Part shown: in pieces, positions 50,102-64,000 of the stretch
Numbering within the stretch: the first letter of the stretch is position 1
Layout of the letters: each line of letters begins with the position of its first letter
Source: DATFYM01 sp035315065
GTDB taxonomy: Bacteria > Acidobacteriota > Terriglobia > UBA7540
Length of the DNA: 64,000 nt
NCBI GenBank assembly: GCA_035315065.1
Contig: DATFYM010000015.1
Coordinates: 45,961-109,960, forward strand
Direction of reading: 5' to 3'
Notes under the pieces: generated by a model
Databases searched by the model: none
What the model was told of the DNA's origin: nothing
What the model saw: the letters and a program-made list of their open reading frames with translations, nothing else
Made by a program: the position numbers and the translations under genes

Positions 50102-50128
50102 TAAAGTTTTCAGCGACTGTGCCGATAC
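50102..50128 (+). promoter_or_regulatory. Sigma-28 (FliA) promoter of the flgM operon
   Basis: The -35 element TAAAGTTT (50102-50109) and -10 element GCCGATAC (50121-50128) are separated by exactly 11 bases. This matches the FliA consensus TAAAGTTT-N11-GCCGATAA at 15 of 16 positions. The predicted start is ~28 bases before flgM. This is the clearest promoter in the window. Confidence 0.9.
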
Positions 50129-50161
50129 ATATCACCGTAGCCAGTGGTAGCGGGGCTCGGT

Positions 50162-50470
50162 ATGAGAATCGACGCAGCCAACACGCTTCCTGGAAGTCAA
50201 GAGCCGGACCGGCCGGGTTCGTCGACCTTTACGTCGAAGTCAGGAGAGGCGGGCCAGACCGTTTTAGGGTCGGATACCGCCAGTCTCTCTTCGGCGGGGG
50301 AGAGGGTAGCGAGCCTAAAGGCCGAACTCCAGAATACTCCGGAGGTCCGGCGTGACCGCGTCCAGGCACTCCAAAAAGCCGTCCAGCAGGGCAGCTACCA
50401 AGTCACAGACCGGCAAATCGCCAACGCGATACTCTCCGACCCCTTGGGTCCTTCACCTTCGACCAGATGA
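50162..50470 (+). CDS. flgM: Anti-sigma-28 factor FlgM
   Basis: 102 residues from ATG 50162 (MRIDAANTLPGSQEPDRPGS). The C-terminal half has the FlgM pattern: VASLKAELQNTPEVRRDRVQ, then ALQKAVQQGSYQVTDRQIAN. The N-terminal half is Ser/Gly-rich and probably disordered, as known for FlgM. It binds FliA until the hook is complete and is then exported. It lies under a FliA promoter, giving negative feedback. Confidence 0.93.
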   Translation: MRIDAANTLPGSQEPDRPGSSTFTSKSGEAGQTVLGSDTASLSSAGERVASLKAELQNTPEVRRDRVQALQKAVQQGSYQVTDRQIANAILSDPLGPSPSTR

Positions 50471-50482
50471 TGGGGGTTCGCC

Positions 50483-50674
50483 ATGGCAGATTTGTATGAG
50501 GTCTCACCCCCCACTATTCAATCGATGCCCGATCCGGCTCAGCGGCACTCGTTACGATTGCCGGAACCTCGACCAAAGCGCACTCCCAAGCCCGAGCCAT
50601 CCGCCGAGGTGGAGCCGGAAGAGGTCGACGCCCTCGAGGCAGACCCAAAGCGCGACCTGGACGTCACAGCCTAG
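50483..50674 (+). CDS. Small acidic/proline-rich protein between flgM and flgN
   Basis: 63 residues (MADLYEVSPPTIQSMPDPAQ, then Pro/Lys-rich and Glu/Asp-rich stretches), with GGGGG before the ATG. No domain is recognised; predicted disordered. Its tight spacing between flgM and flgN suggests it is translated with them. It could be a small export or assembly factor, or a gene without a function in motility. Confidence 0.5.
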   Translation: MADLYEVSPPTIQSMPDPAQRHSLRLPEPRPKRTPKPEPSAEVEPEEVDALEADPKRDLDVTA

Positions 50675-50682
50675 GCCACAAC

Positions 50683-51114
50683 ATGAAACCAGAAACCCAA
50701 CAGATCGTCGAGTTGGCTGAGAGACGTGTGCTCGCACTCCGCTCCCTCGCCCGTGAAATGCGTAAGGCTCAAGGCCCCCTGACCCGACTCGACGCGGCCG
50801 CGATCCGTGAAAACAGCGGCGAGCAGCAACGGCTGGTCGACGAGGTTCGGACCCTCGATTGCGAGTCGGCCAGGCTCAGGCGCGCCCTGCCGGAACTCGA
50901 TCCCGCCACGTCCGCCCGCCTCCTCGCTCTAGCCCGGGAGCTACAGGGGGTCCAAGCCGAGGTCCGGTGCTTGAACCAAGTCCAAGCCAGACTGCTAAAG
51001 GCTTGGCGGTGCTCCATCAACCTCTTGATGAGCTTCACCGGAACCTATCAGGCCCCGAGGCACAGCCTGGCCCTCGATCTGGCCAGCGAACTCGAGGCGC
51101 GGTGGAAGGAGTAG
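50683..51114 (+). CDS. flgN: FlgN-type chaperone for hook-filament junction proteins
   Basis: 143 residues, all helical (VELAERRVLALRSLAREMRK, LLALARELQGVQAEVRCLNQ, VQARLLKAWRCSINLLMSFT). The family is weakly conserved, but length, helical nature, the final helix with a Tyr (GTYQAPRHS) and the flgM-x-flgN-flgK-flgL order support FlgN. It escorts FlgK and FlgL to the export gate. Confidence 0.8.
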   Translation: MKPETQQIVELAERRVLALRSLAREMRKAQGPLTRLDAAAIRENSGEQQRLVDEVRTLDCESARLRRALPELDPATSARLLALARELQGVQAEVRCLNQVQARLLKAWRCSINLLMSFTGTYQAPRHSLALDLASELEARWKE

Positions 51115-51117
51115 ACG

Positions 51118-52512
51118 ATGGGCGGCTTGACGGGAAGTCTAGAAATCGCGATGCAATCGCTCCTGGCCCAACAAGGCGCGCTGGAGGTCACGAGTAACAA
51201 CATCTCCAACGCCCACACTCCCGGCTACTCGCGGCAGACTCCAGTGCTTGTGGAGGACCCGTCCATCAACGAGGGCTCGTTGGTCTTCGGGGAGGGAGTC
51301 AGCCTGCAGCAGATCAAGAGCGTGCGCGACAACGTGCTGCAACTCCAACTGAACCAGGAAACGGGCACTCAGTCGCAGGTCAATGCCTACCTGGGCGGCA
51401 TGAACCAGGTGGCAACGGTCTTCAACGAGACTCAGGGAGCCGGCCTTCAAAACGTGATCAGCCAGTTCTTTAACAGCTTCCAGCAGCTTTCCACCAATCC
51501 CACCGACGCCACCTTGCGTCAAGCCGTGCTCACCGCCGGCCAGAACCTTGCCACAGCGTTCAACCAGGCCTCAGCCTCGCTGGGCCAGATACGTACCGGC
51601 CTCGACCAGTCCGTGGTGCAGGACGTGGCGCAAGTTAATCAGTTGACGTCCCAGATTGCCGCCCTCAACCCACAGATTGCCGAGGCGCAGGGAATAGGCC
51701 AATCCGCCAACTCCCTGATAGACCAGCGGAATGATTTGATCAGCCAGTTATCCGGGCTGGTCAATACCTCCGTGACCGACGCCGGCAATGGCTACGTCAC
51801 GGTTTCCACCGCCGACGGCGCTCCGCTGGTGGTAGGTAATCAGAGTTTTGCCCTGACCGCGCAACTGGATACCCAAACCGGAACGGAGCACGTTTTCTCT
51901 CAGGGCACGCCATCGTACCCTGGGGCGCCTGGAACGGACATTACGGCATCGATCCAGTCCGGAGACCTCGGCGGATTGATCCAGGCGCGCGATCAGGGTG
52001 TGGCCAGCGCCCAGACTAACCTCGACAACCTGACAGCCGGCATCATCAGTTCCGTGAATGCGCAGCAGGCTCGGGGCTACGACCTTTCGGGCAAGGCGGG
52101 GGCAGCCTTCTTCACCGGCTCATCGAGTTCCAATATTGCGGTGGCCAATAACTTCCTCTCTTCTCAGATCGCCGCCAGCTCGGACGGGACCGTCGGCAGC
52201 AACGGCAACGCGCTGGCGCTTGCCAACATCCAGAACGACCCCATCGTCAACGGGCAAAACCCCGGCGACTTTTATTCCAACTTTGTGGCGGGCATCGGCA
52301 ATCAAGTATCGACAGCAACGTCCCAACAAACGGCCGTCGGTCTGGTGATGACGCAACTTCAGAATCAGCAGACCAACATCTCAGGCGTTTCCTTGGACGA
52401 GGAAGCCGCCAACCTTGAGCTGTACCAGAATGCTTACAACGCGTCTGCGCAAGTGGTGGCGGCGATCAACACCCTTACCCAGACCACCATCAACATGGCT
52501 ACGGGGGCCTAA
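51118..52512 (+). CDS. flgK: Hook-filament junction protein FlgK
   Basis: 464 residues. N-terminal motif ALEVTSNNISNAHTPGYSRQ, then VFGEGVSLQQIKSVRDNVLQ, and C-terminal SGVSLDEEAANLELYQNAYN, then ASAQVVAAINTLTQTTINM are diagnostic. The middle domain is shorter than in enterobacteria (~550). It forms the first junction zone between hook and filament. Part of the FliA-controlled flgM operon. Confidence 0.96.
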   Translation: MGGLTGSLEIAMQSLLAQQGALEVTSNNISNAHTPGYSRQTPVLVEDPSINEGSLVFGEGVSLQQIKSVRDNVLQLQLNQETGTQSQVNAYLGGMNQVATVFNETQGAGLQNVISQFFNSFQQLSTNPTDATLRQAVLTAGQNLATAFNQASASLGQIRTGLDQSVVQDVAQVNQLTSQIAALNPQIAEAQGIGQSANSLIDQRNDLISQLSGLVNTSVTDAGNGYVTVSTADGAPLVVGNQSFALTAQLDTQTGTEHVFSQGTPSYPGAPGTDITASIQSGDLGGLIQARDQGVASAQTNLDNLTAGIISSVNAQQARGYDLSGKAGAAFFTGSSSSNIAVANNFLSSQIAASSDGTVGSNGNALALANIQNDPIVNGQNPGDFYSNFVAGIGNQVSTATSQQTAVGLVMTQLQNQQTNISGVSLDEEAANLELYQNAYNASAQVVAAINTLTQTTINMATGA

Positions 52513-52513
52513 C

Positions 52514-53413
52514 GTGGGAATGCGCATCGTTTATAACCCTTATACGACCTTGCTGCAGGGAATCGAGCAGGATCGCCAAGCTTTGAACACCGCCATGTCC
52601 CAGGTTTCGACCGGTCAGAAGTTCAACTCCATCGGCGCCGACCCGCAGGCGGTTGCCGGTGTAATTGAGAACAACTTCGAAGCGGCCAACCTCGACCGGT
52701 ACACGCAGAGCGTCTCCAGCCTTCAGTCTCAATTCCAAGCGGCGGGTTCGGCGCTCGACTCGGTGACCCAGGCGCTCACCACCACCATCGGACTCGGCGT
52801 CCAGGGCGCCAACGGGACCCTCAACCAGAACCAGCGCGACGCCGTTGCGGCGCAAGTCAGCCAGATCGAACAGCAGGTTCTCGGCTACGCAAACAGTCGC
52901 TATCAGGGAACCTACCTTTTCGCCGGTACCGCCACCACCACCCAGCCTTACGTCCAAGACTCCGCCCCGTCTTCCGGAATACAATACGTAGGCAACACCG
53001 AGACCAACACCGTCGAAATCGGCGACGCGCAGAGCGTCCAGCAGAACCTGCCCGGAAGTACCATCTTCAACGCTTCCGGCGCCGACGTCTTCAAGGGCTT
53101 TAACGATCTGATCACTACTCTCCAGAGCGGCGACACCGCCGGCATCAGCAACGCTACCTCCGAGTTACAGGCCGCTTTCTCCAACGTGGGATTGCAGCGC
53201 ACCTTCTACAGCAGCACCTTACAGAACCTGAACACCGCCTCGTACACCCTTTCGCAGGAGCAGACGAATCTCACCGTACAGCAGAACAACCTGCTGGCCG
53301 CAGACCCAGCAACGGCCATTACCAATATGACCCAGGACCAAGTAGCCCTGGATGCTGCATTGGCCGCCGCCGGCAAGGTCGATCAGAACAGCCTACTGAA
53401 TTACCTGAAGTAG
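52514..53413 (+). CDS. flgL: Hook-filament junction protein FlgL
   Basis: 299 residues from GTG 52514 (GGGGG upstream); ATG 52520 is an alternative two codons later. MRIVYNPYTTLLQGIEQDRQ, then SQVSTGQKFNSIGADPQAVA matches the flagellin/FlgL N-terminal domain; the C-terminal YSSTLQNLNTASYTLSQEQT, then NMTQDQVALDAALAAAGKV matches FlgL. It forms the second junction zone. Flagellin itself is not in the window. Confidence 0.94.
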   Translation: MGMRIVYNPYTTLLQGIEQDRQALNTAMSQVSTGQKFNSIGADPQAVAGVIENNFEAANLDRYTQSVSSLQSQFQAAGSALDSVTQALTTTIGLGVQGANGTLNQNQRDAVAAQVSQIEQQVLGYANSRYQGTYLFAGTATTTQPYVQDSAPSSGIQYVGNTETNTVEIGDAQSVQQNLPGSTIFNASGADVFKGFNDLITTLQSGDTAGISNATSELQAAFSNVGLQRTFYSSTLQNLNTASYTLSQEQTNLTVQQNNLLAADPATAITNMTQDQVALDAALAAAGKVDQNSLLNYLK

Positions 53414-53515
53414 GGAAGATGTGAGGGCGGGGACTGAGGGGATTCAAGAGTCAGCATCAGCCAGAATAGTCAGAATGAGAGGATTGAACCGTCGAGTCGT
53501 TGGCCGAATCGTCCT

Positions 53516-53860
53516 TCAGCGCACCTGCTTGAGCGAGCCTCCCCATGACGACGCCGCCTGAAGCCGCTGCCATTCCTTCCGAAGGTCGTCCCGACGCGCG
53601 GTCAACTCGGATTGCAGCCCTTCCAGCAAACCCCTCACTTGCCTCAGATTCTCGGTGTAGGCACCGATCTCCGCACGCACGACCGGGTCACCGGTATTCT
53701 CTTTCAGTAGCGGTCTTACTTGCTCCATCAGGCGCCCCAACGCCTGGAGCTCAGCCGCCGTGGGCAATGGTCCGCGCCCCCCAGCAGTCGCCGGCGCAAG
53801 CCCTTCCTGGAACTTTCTCAGTTGATCGTTGGCCGACCGCAACAAATCCCGCGAATTCAC
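53516..53860 (-). CDS. Small helical protein, convergent with flgL
   Basis: 114 residues from GTG 53860. Helix-rich (LLRSANDQLRKFQEGLAP, LGRLMEQVRPLLKENTGDPV, LRQVRGLLEGLQSELTARRD) with no known domain and no signal peptide. The size and helical make-up recall type III export chaperones, but there is no motif to prove it. It is the only minus-strand gene in the right two thirds of the window. No strong ribosome-binding site is seen, so it may be weakly expressed. Confidence 0.5.
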   Translation of the reverse strand: MNSRDLLRSANDQLRKFQEGLAPATAGGRGPLPTAAELQALGRLMEQVRPLLKENTGDPVVRAEIGAYTENLRQVRGLLEGLQSELTARRDDLRKEWQRLQAASSWGGSLKQVR

Positions 53861-54211
53861 TGGAAACCCCCTGAGTTAACTTGAAATTCGAAACGAGAAA
53901 CTGGCAAACGAAATCTAAGGGTCGAGTTCCGAGTTTCGATTCCCGAATTTCGGCTGTTTTCAGTCCATAACGGACAGTATAACCTGGAGCGCTGACGTTT
54001 TTGTCCACACGACTCGAACTGCGAATAACCAGAAAAGTTCGGCTTCCGTCAGCAGCGATTGAGCTTGGCAGCCTGGCTGGTAATGGTCCTAGCCGCGGCG
54101 CTCGTGCGCCGGGCCGGAGCCACGACAAATAGTCCTATAGCCCCGGCCCAAACTGCCGATAGTACTCAACGGGGACACCGTAATTCCCGTTTGGCTCGGA
54201 GATCCAGTTCT

Positions 54212-55483
54212 GTGGACTTGAAACCCGTCGCCGCCCGTCAGCCCATCTTCGATGCTCGCCAGCGAGTCTTCGGCTACGAACTGCTGTTCCGGTCCGGTTT
54301 CGAGAACTGTTTCATCTTCCCTGACGGCGACGTGGCCACCTCCCGGGTGCTGGATTCCTTCATGATCGAGGGTCTGGAGGCCCTCTGGCGCCCGCAGAAG
54401 GCCTTCATCAACTTCACCCGCAACGCGCTGCTCCACGGCCTCGCCAACCTGCTGCCCAGCCAGACTCTGACGGTGGAGATCCTTGAGGAAGTTGAGCCCG
54501 ATCCGCCGGTGATCGAGGCCTGCCTCGAGCTGAAGCAACAGGGATATCAGATCGCGCTCGATGACGTGACCACACTGGAAAAACGGAAGCCGTTCCTGGA
54601 ACTGGCAGACATCGTCAAGGTTGATTTTGCCCTCACCAACGAGCGTCAGCAACGGGAAATAGCTCACCGGCTGCGAGTGCGGGGTGTTAAGCTTCTGGCC
54701 GAGAAAGTGGAAACTTCGGACCAGTTTGAGAAGGCGGCAAGCTGGGGCTACCACTATTTTCAAGGATTCTTCTTCTGCCAGCCCCAGATTATTTCGGCCC
54801 GCGAAATTCCCGCGTTCAAGGCGGCTTACCTACAGCTTCTTCACGCCGTGCATCGCCCGGAGCTGAACTTCGGAGAAATCGAGCGCATTCTCCGCCGCGA
54901 ATTGTCCCTTTCTTATCGTCTGCTCCGGTATTTGAACTCGCCGCTGTTCGGCTTGCGCGGCGAAGTTCGGTCCCTCCGGCATGCTCTCTCTCTGCTCGGT
55001 GAGCAGCACGTCAAGCGTTGGGCGGCGCTGCTCTCCACCATGCTGCTGGCGAGCGACAAGCCCCCGGAGTTGCTCATCACCTCCCTGATGCGCGCCTGCT
55101 TCTGCGAGCTGTTGGCCGGCCCGCTGGCAGGAAAGACCGAGCGGGCGGACTTTTTTCTGCTGGGTCTCTTCTCGCTGATCGACGCTATCCTGGGCCGGCC
55201 TATGAAGGATATTCTCGAAGGAATTCCGCTGGCCGGCGAGATCAAAGTGAGCTTGCTGGGCGGTCACAACTTGCATCGCGAGGTTTACGAATGTGTCTTG
55301 GCGGTGGAAAGAGCGGACTGGAACGCTTTGACCCAACGCGCGGGCAAGCTCGGTCTCCAGGACCAGTTCGTGGCTAGCTGTTACGTGCAGTCGGTCGAGT
55401 GGGCAAACGAGGTCTTCGGCCAGCAGGCGAGGAAATCGGCTTCCGATAGCCCCCCGGGCAAGCGCCAACTCCAGACGACGTGA
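54212..55483 (+). CDS. EAL-HDOD signalling protein (YuxH/CdgJ-like)
   Basis: 423 residues from GTG 54212, where family similarity starts (DLKPVAARQPIFDARQRVFG); the frame is open to 54059 but that part is unrelated. Residues ~5-200 are an EAL-type domain with altered catalytic motifs: YELLFRSG in place of EAL, ALDDVTTL in place of DDFG, LLAEKVET in place of AEGVE. Residues ~205-400 are HDOD (FGEIERILRRELSLSYRLLR, YLNSPLFGLRGEVRSLRHAL). Such proteins regulate motility, usually without c-di-GMP hydrolysis; binding is possible. Confidence 0.85.
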   Translation: MDLKPVAARQPIFDARQRVFGYELLFRSGFENCFIFPDGDVATSRVLDSFMIEGLEALWRPQKAFINFTRNALLHGLANLLPSQTLTVEILEEVEPDPPVIEACLELKQQGYQIALDDVTTLEKRKPFLELADIVKVDFALTNERQQREIAHRLRVRGVKLLAEKVETSDQFEKAASWGYHYFQGFFFCQPQIISAREIPAFKAAYLQLLHAVHRPELNFGEIERILRRELSLSYRLLRYLNSPLFGLRGEVRSLRHALSLLGEQHVKRWAALLSTMLLASDKPPELLITSLMRACFCELLAGPLAGKTERADFFLLGLFSLIDAILGRPMKDILEGIPLAGEIKVSLLGGHNLHREVYECVLAVERADWNALTQRAGKLGLQDQFVASCYVQSVEWANEVFGQQARKSASDSPPGKRQLQTT

Positions 55484-55571
55484 ATGCTCTTTGGTGTTCC
55501 CTCGCACGCGGACCGTTTTCCCCATCAGCATCGTGCTCGACCCAGCTTGAGCGGCGGATCATCCTTCCGAC

Positions 55572-55640
55572 CGTGGAGGAGATGTACGGACTACATGCTG
55601 ATGACCGCGACAAGCTGGTCATGACTTGGCGAAACGTACT
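55572..55640 (+). pseudogene. Possible fragment of a fliA N-terminal region
   Basis: In one frame this reads VEEMYGLHADDRDKLVM, against YEEISNLNSEDRDRLVM of FliA (38022-38072); base similarity is strongest in gaggagat and gaccgcgac. Only about 17 codons match and no start or continuation is present. It lies in the 238-bp gap before the first hybrid kinase; the rest of that gap shows only a candidate promoter. Confidence 0.35.
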
Positions 55641-55672
55641 GAGATGCAGCGACCCGACGCAGGATTCTAGAG

Positions 55673-55700
55673 TAAAGGTAGACGGCTGGTGTGTCGATAA
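55673..55700 (+). promoter_or_regulatory. Candidate sigma-28 promoter before hybrid kinase 1
   Basis: TAAAGGTA (55673-55680) and GTCGATAA (55693-55700) match the FliA -35 and -10 elements at 6 of 8 and 7 of 8 positions, with a 12-base spacer (11 is preferred). It lies 21 bases before the kinase start. Weaker than the flgM promoter. Confidence 0.4.
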
Positions 55701-55721
55701 CAGAGTAGGAAGCAAGGGACT

Positions 55722-60404
<4,683 letters not shown>

Positions 60405-60524
60405 GATCCACATCGCCGAGTCGCGCGCCAATGATACGCAGACGACGCGGCAGCTTCAGCGGGGTAGCGCATGTGCTTGCGCTGCAAGGCCGTTAAATTG
60501 AAAAGTGCTATAAGGACGAAACGA

Positions 60525-63716
<3,192 letters not shown>

Positions 63717-63825
63717 GATCCGCATTGCCGCGCGTGGGGGAGAGGGTTTGGGGGTGAGGGGGTGTCAGAACTTGAGTGTTACAGCACACTAGCCAGACTA
63801 GTTTCCTGTCCCGAGTAATTGTTGA

Positions 63826-63940
63826 CAACCCTCACCCGGCGCTGCGCGCCACCCTCTCCCAAAGGGAAAGGGAGTTTCTTTTCGGGATTCCAGCCCTCTC
63901 CCCTTGGGAGAGGGTGGCGCGCAGCGCCGGGTGAGGGTTG
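63826..63940. repeat. Inverted repeat with perfect 35-bp arms
   Basis: The left arm 63826-63860 (caaccctcacccggcgctgc...) is the exact reverse complement of 63906-63940; a 45-bp centre lies between. It can form a long hairpin and may act as a transcription terminator after the kinases or be a small mobile element. 63717-63825 shows no gene. Confidence 0.85.
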
Positions 63941-64000
63941 CGTCGTTCAGGAACTCGGAGCCCTGCCAGCGGCTGTTGTAAAGAATTAGCCGGGACGAGA
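63918..64000 (-). repeat. Dispersed repeat, second copy (window end)
   Basis: Read on the minus strand it gives cggctaattctttacaacag, cgctggcagggctccgagtt and aaccctcacccggcgctgcg, the same order as at 43757-43845. It overlaps the right arm of the inverted repeat, so the arm belongs to a larger element cut by the window edge. Confidence 0.65.

Noticed and set aside
54059..54211. Upstream extension of the EAL-HDOD protein with a signal-like segment
   Set aside because: Starts at TTG without a ribosome-binding site, and family similarity begins only near GTG 54212.

Overview
The window is about 64 kb of GC-rich bacterial DNA dominated by a nearly complete flagellar gene cluster. P-ring (flgI) and L-ring (flgH) genes point to a diderm (Gram-negative-type) cell. 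The following suggest Acidobacteriota or a related soil lineage, as an inference rather than a proof: hybrid kinases with Reg_prop/Y_Y_Y sensors, TPR proteins with a shared WNDWA signature, many intergenic repeat families, frequent GTG/TTG starts and high GC. I see no tRNA, rRNA, CRISPR array or intact transposase.

Region 1 (1-12,700) is a surface-glycan or post-translational modification locus. It holds a partial methyltransferase at the left edge and an intact paralogue at 5.7 kb, a radical SAM/SPASM protein, a TPR-sulfotransferase fusion, a free TPR protein and a decayed TPR copy, a GT2-GT4 glycosyltransferase fusion, UDP-glucose 4-epimerase (galE) and a TPR/O-GlcNAc-transferase-like protein. 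Its position beside the flagellar genes suggests flagellin or surface glycosylation. Gene remnants and intergenic repeats mark it as a plastic region.

Region 2 (12,950-21,430) holds flbD, motA, motB and a regulatory block: an OmpR-type response regulator, a protein with only a histidine-kinase dimerisation (HisKA-like) segment, a sigma-54 activator with a degenerate receiver, a cysteine cluster and no DNA-binding domain, an FlrB/FleS-like kinase and a complete FlrC/FleR-like NtrC regulator. Candidate sigma-54 promoters lie before flbD and before the kinase.

Region 3 (21,428-42,355) is the basal body, hook and export block: flgBC, fliEFGHIJK, flgDE, fliL, fliN, a short fliO, fliPQR, flhBA, fliA (sigma-28), fliM and a second fliN/fliY, then an HDOD protein and a CheY-like receiver with an insertion. 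flhF and flhG are absent from their common place between flhA and fliA.

Region 4 (42,356-45,040) is an accessory insertion with hairpin-rich repeats, an orphan antitoxin-like gene, a nucleotidyltransferase plus small partner, a repeat-associated hypothetical gene and phased 11-bp repeats.

Region 5 (45,041-53,413) resumes the flagellar genes: flgF, flgG, flgA, flgH (its 5' end carries a dispersed repeat), flgI, a rod-binding-only flgJ, then a sigma-28 promoter driving flgM, a small gene, flgN, flgK and flgL. The implied hierarchy is sigma-54 and its activators for hook-basal-body genes, then FliA (held by FlgM) for late genes. Flagellin, cap and most chemotaxis genes lie elsewhere.

Region 6 (53,414-64,000) holds a small coiled-coil protein, an EAL-HDOD protein, a possible fliA fragment and two large hybrid kinases. 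The kinases share leaders and kinase/receiver halves but carry different sensors. The window ends in a perfect 35-bp-arm inverted repeat.
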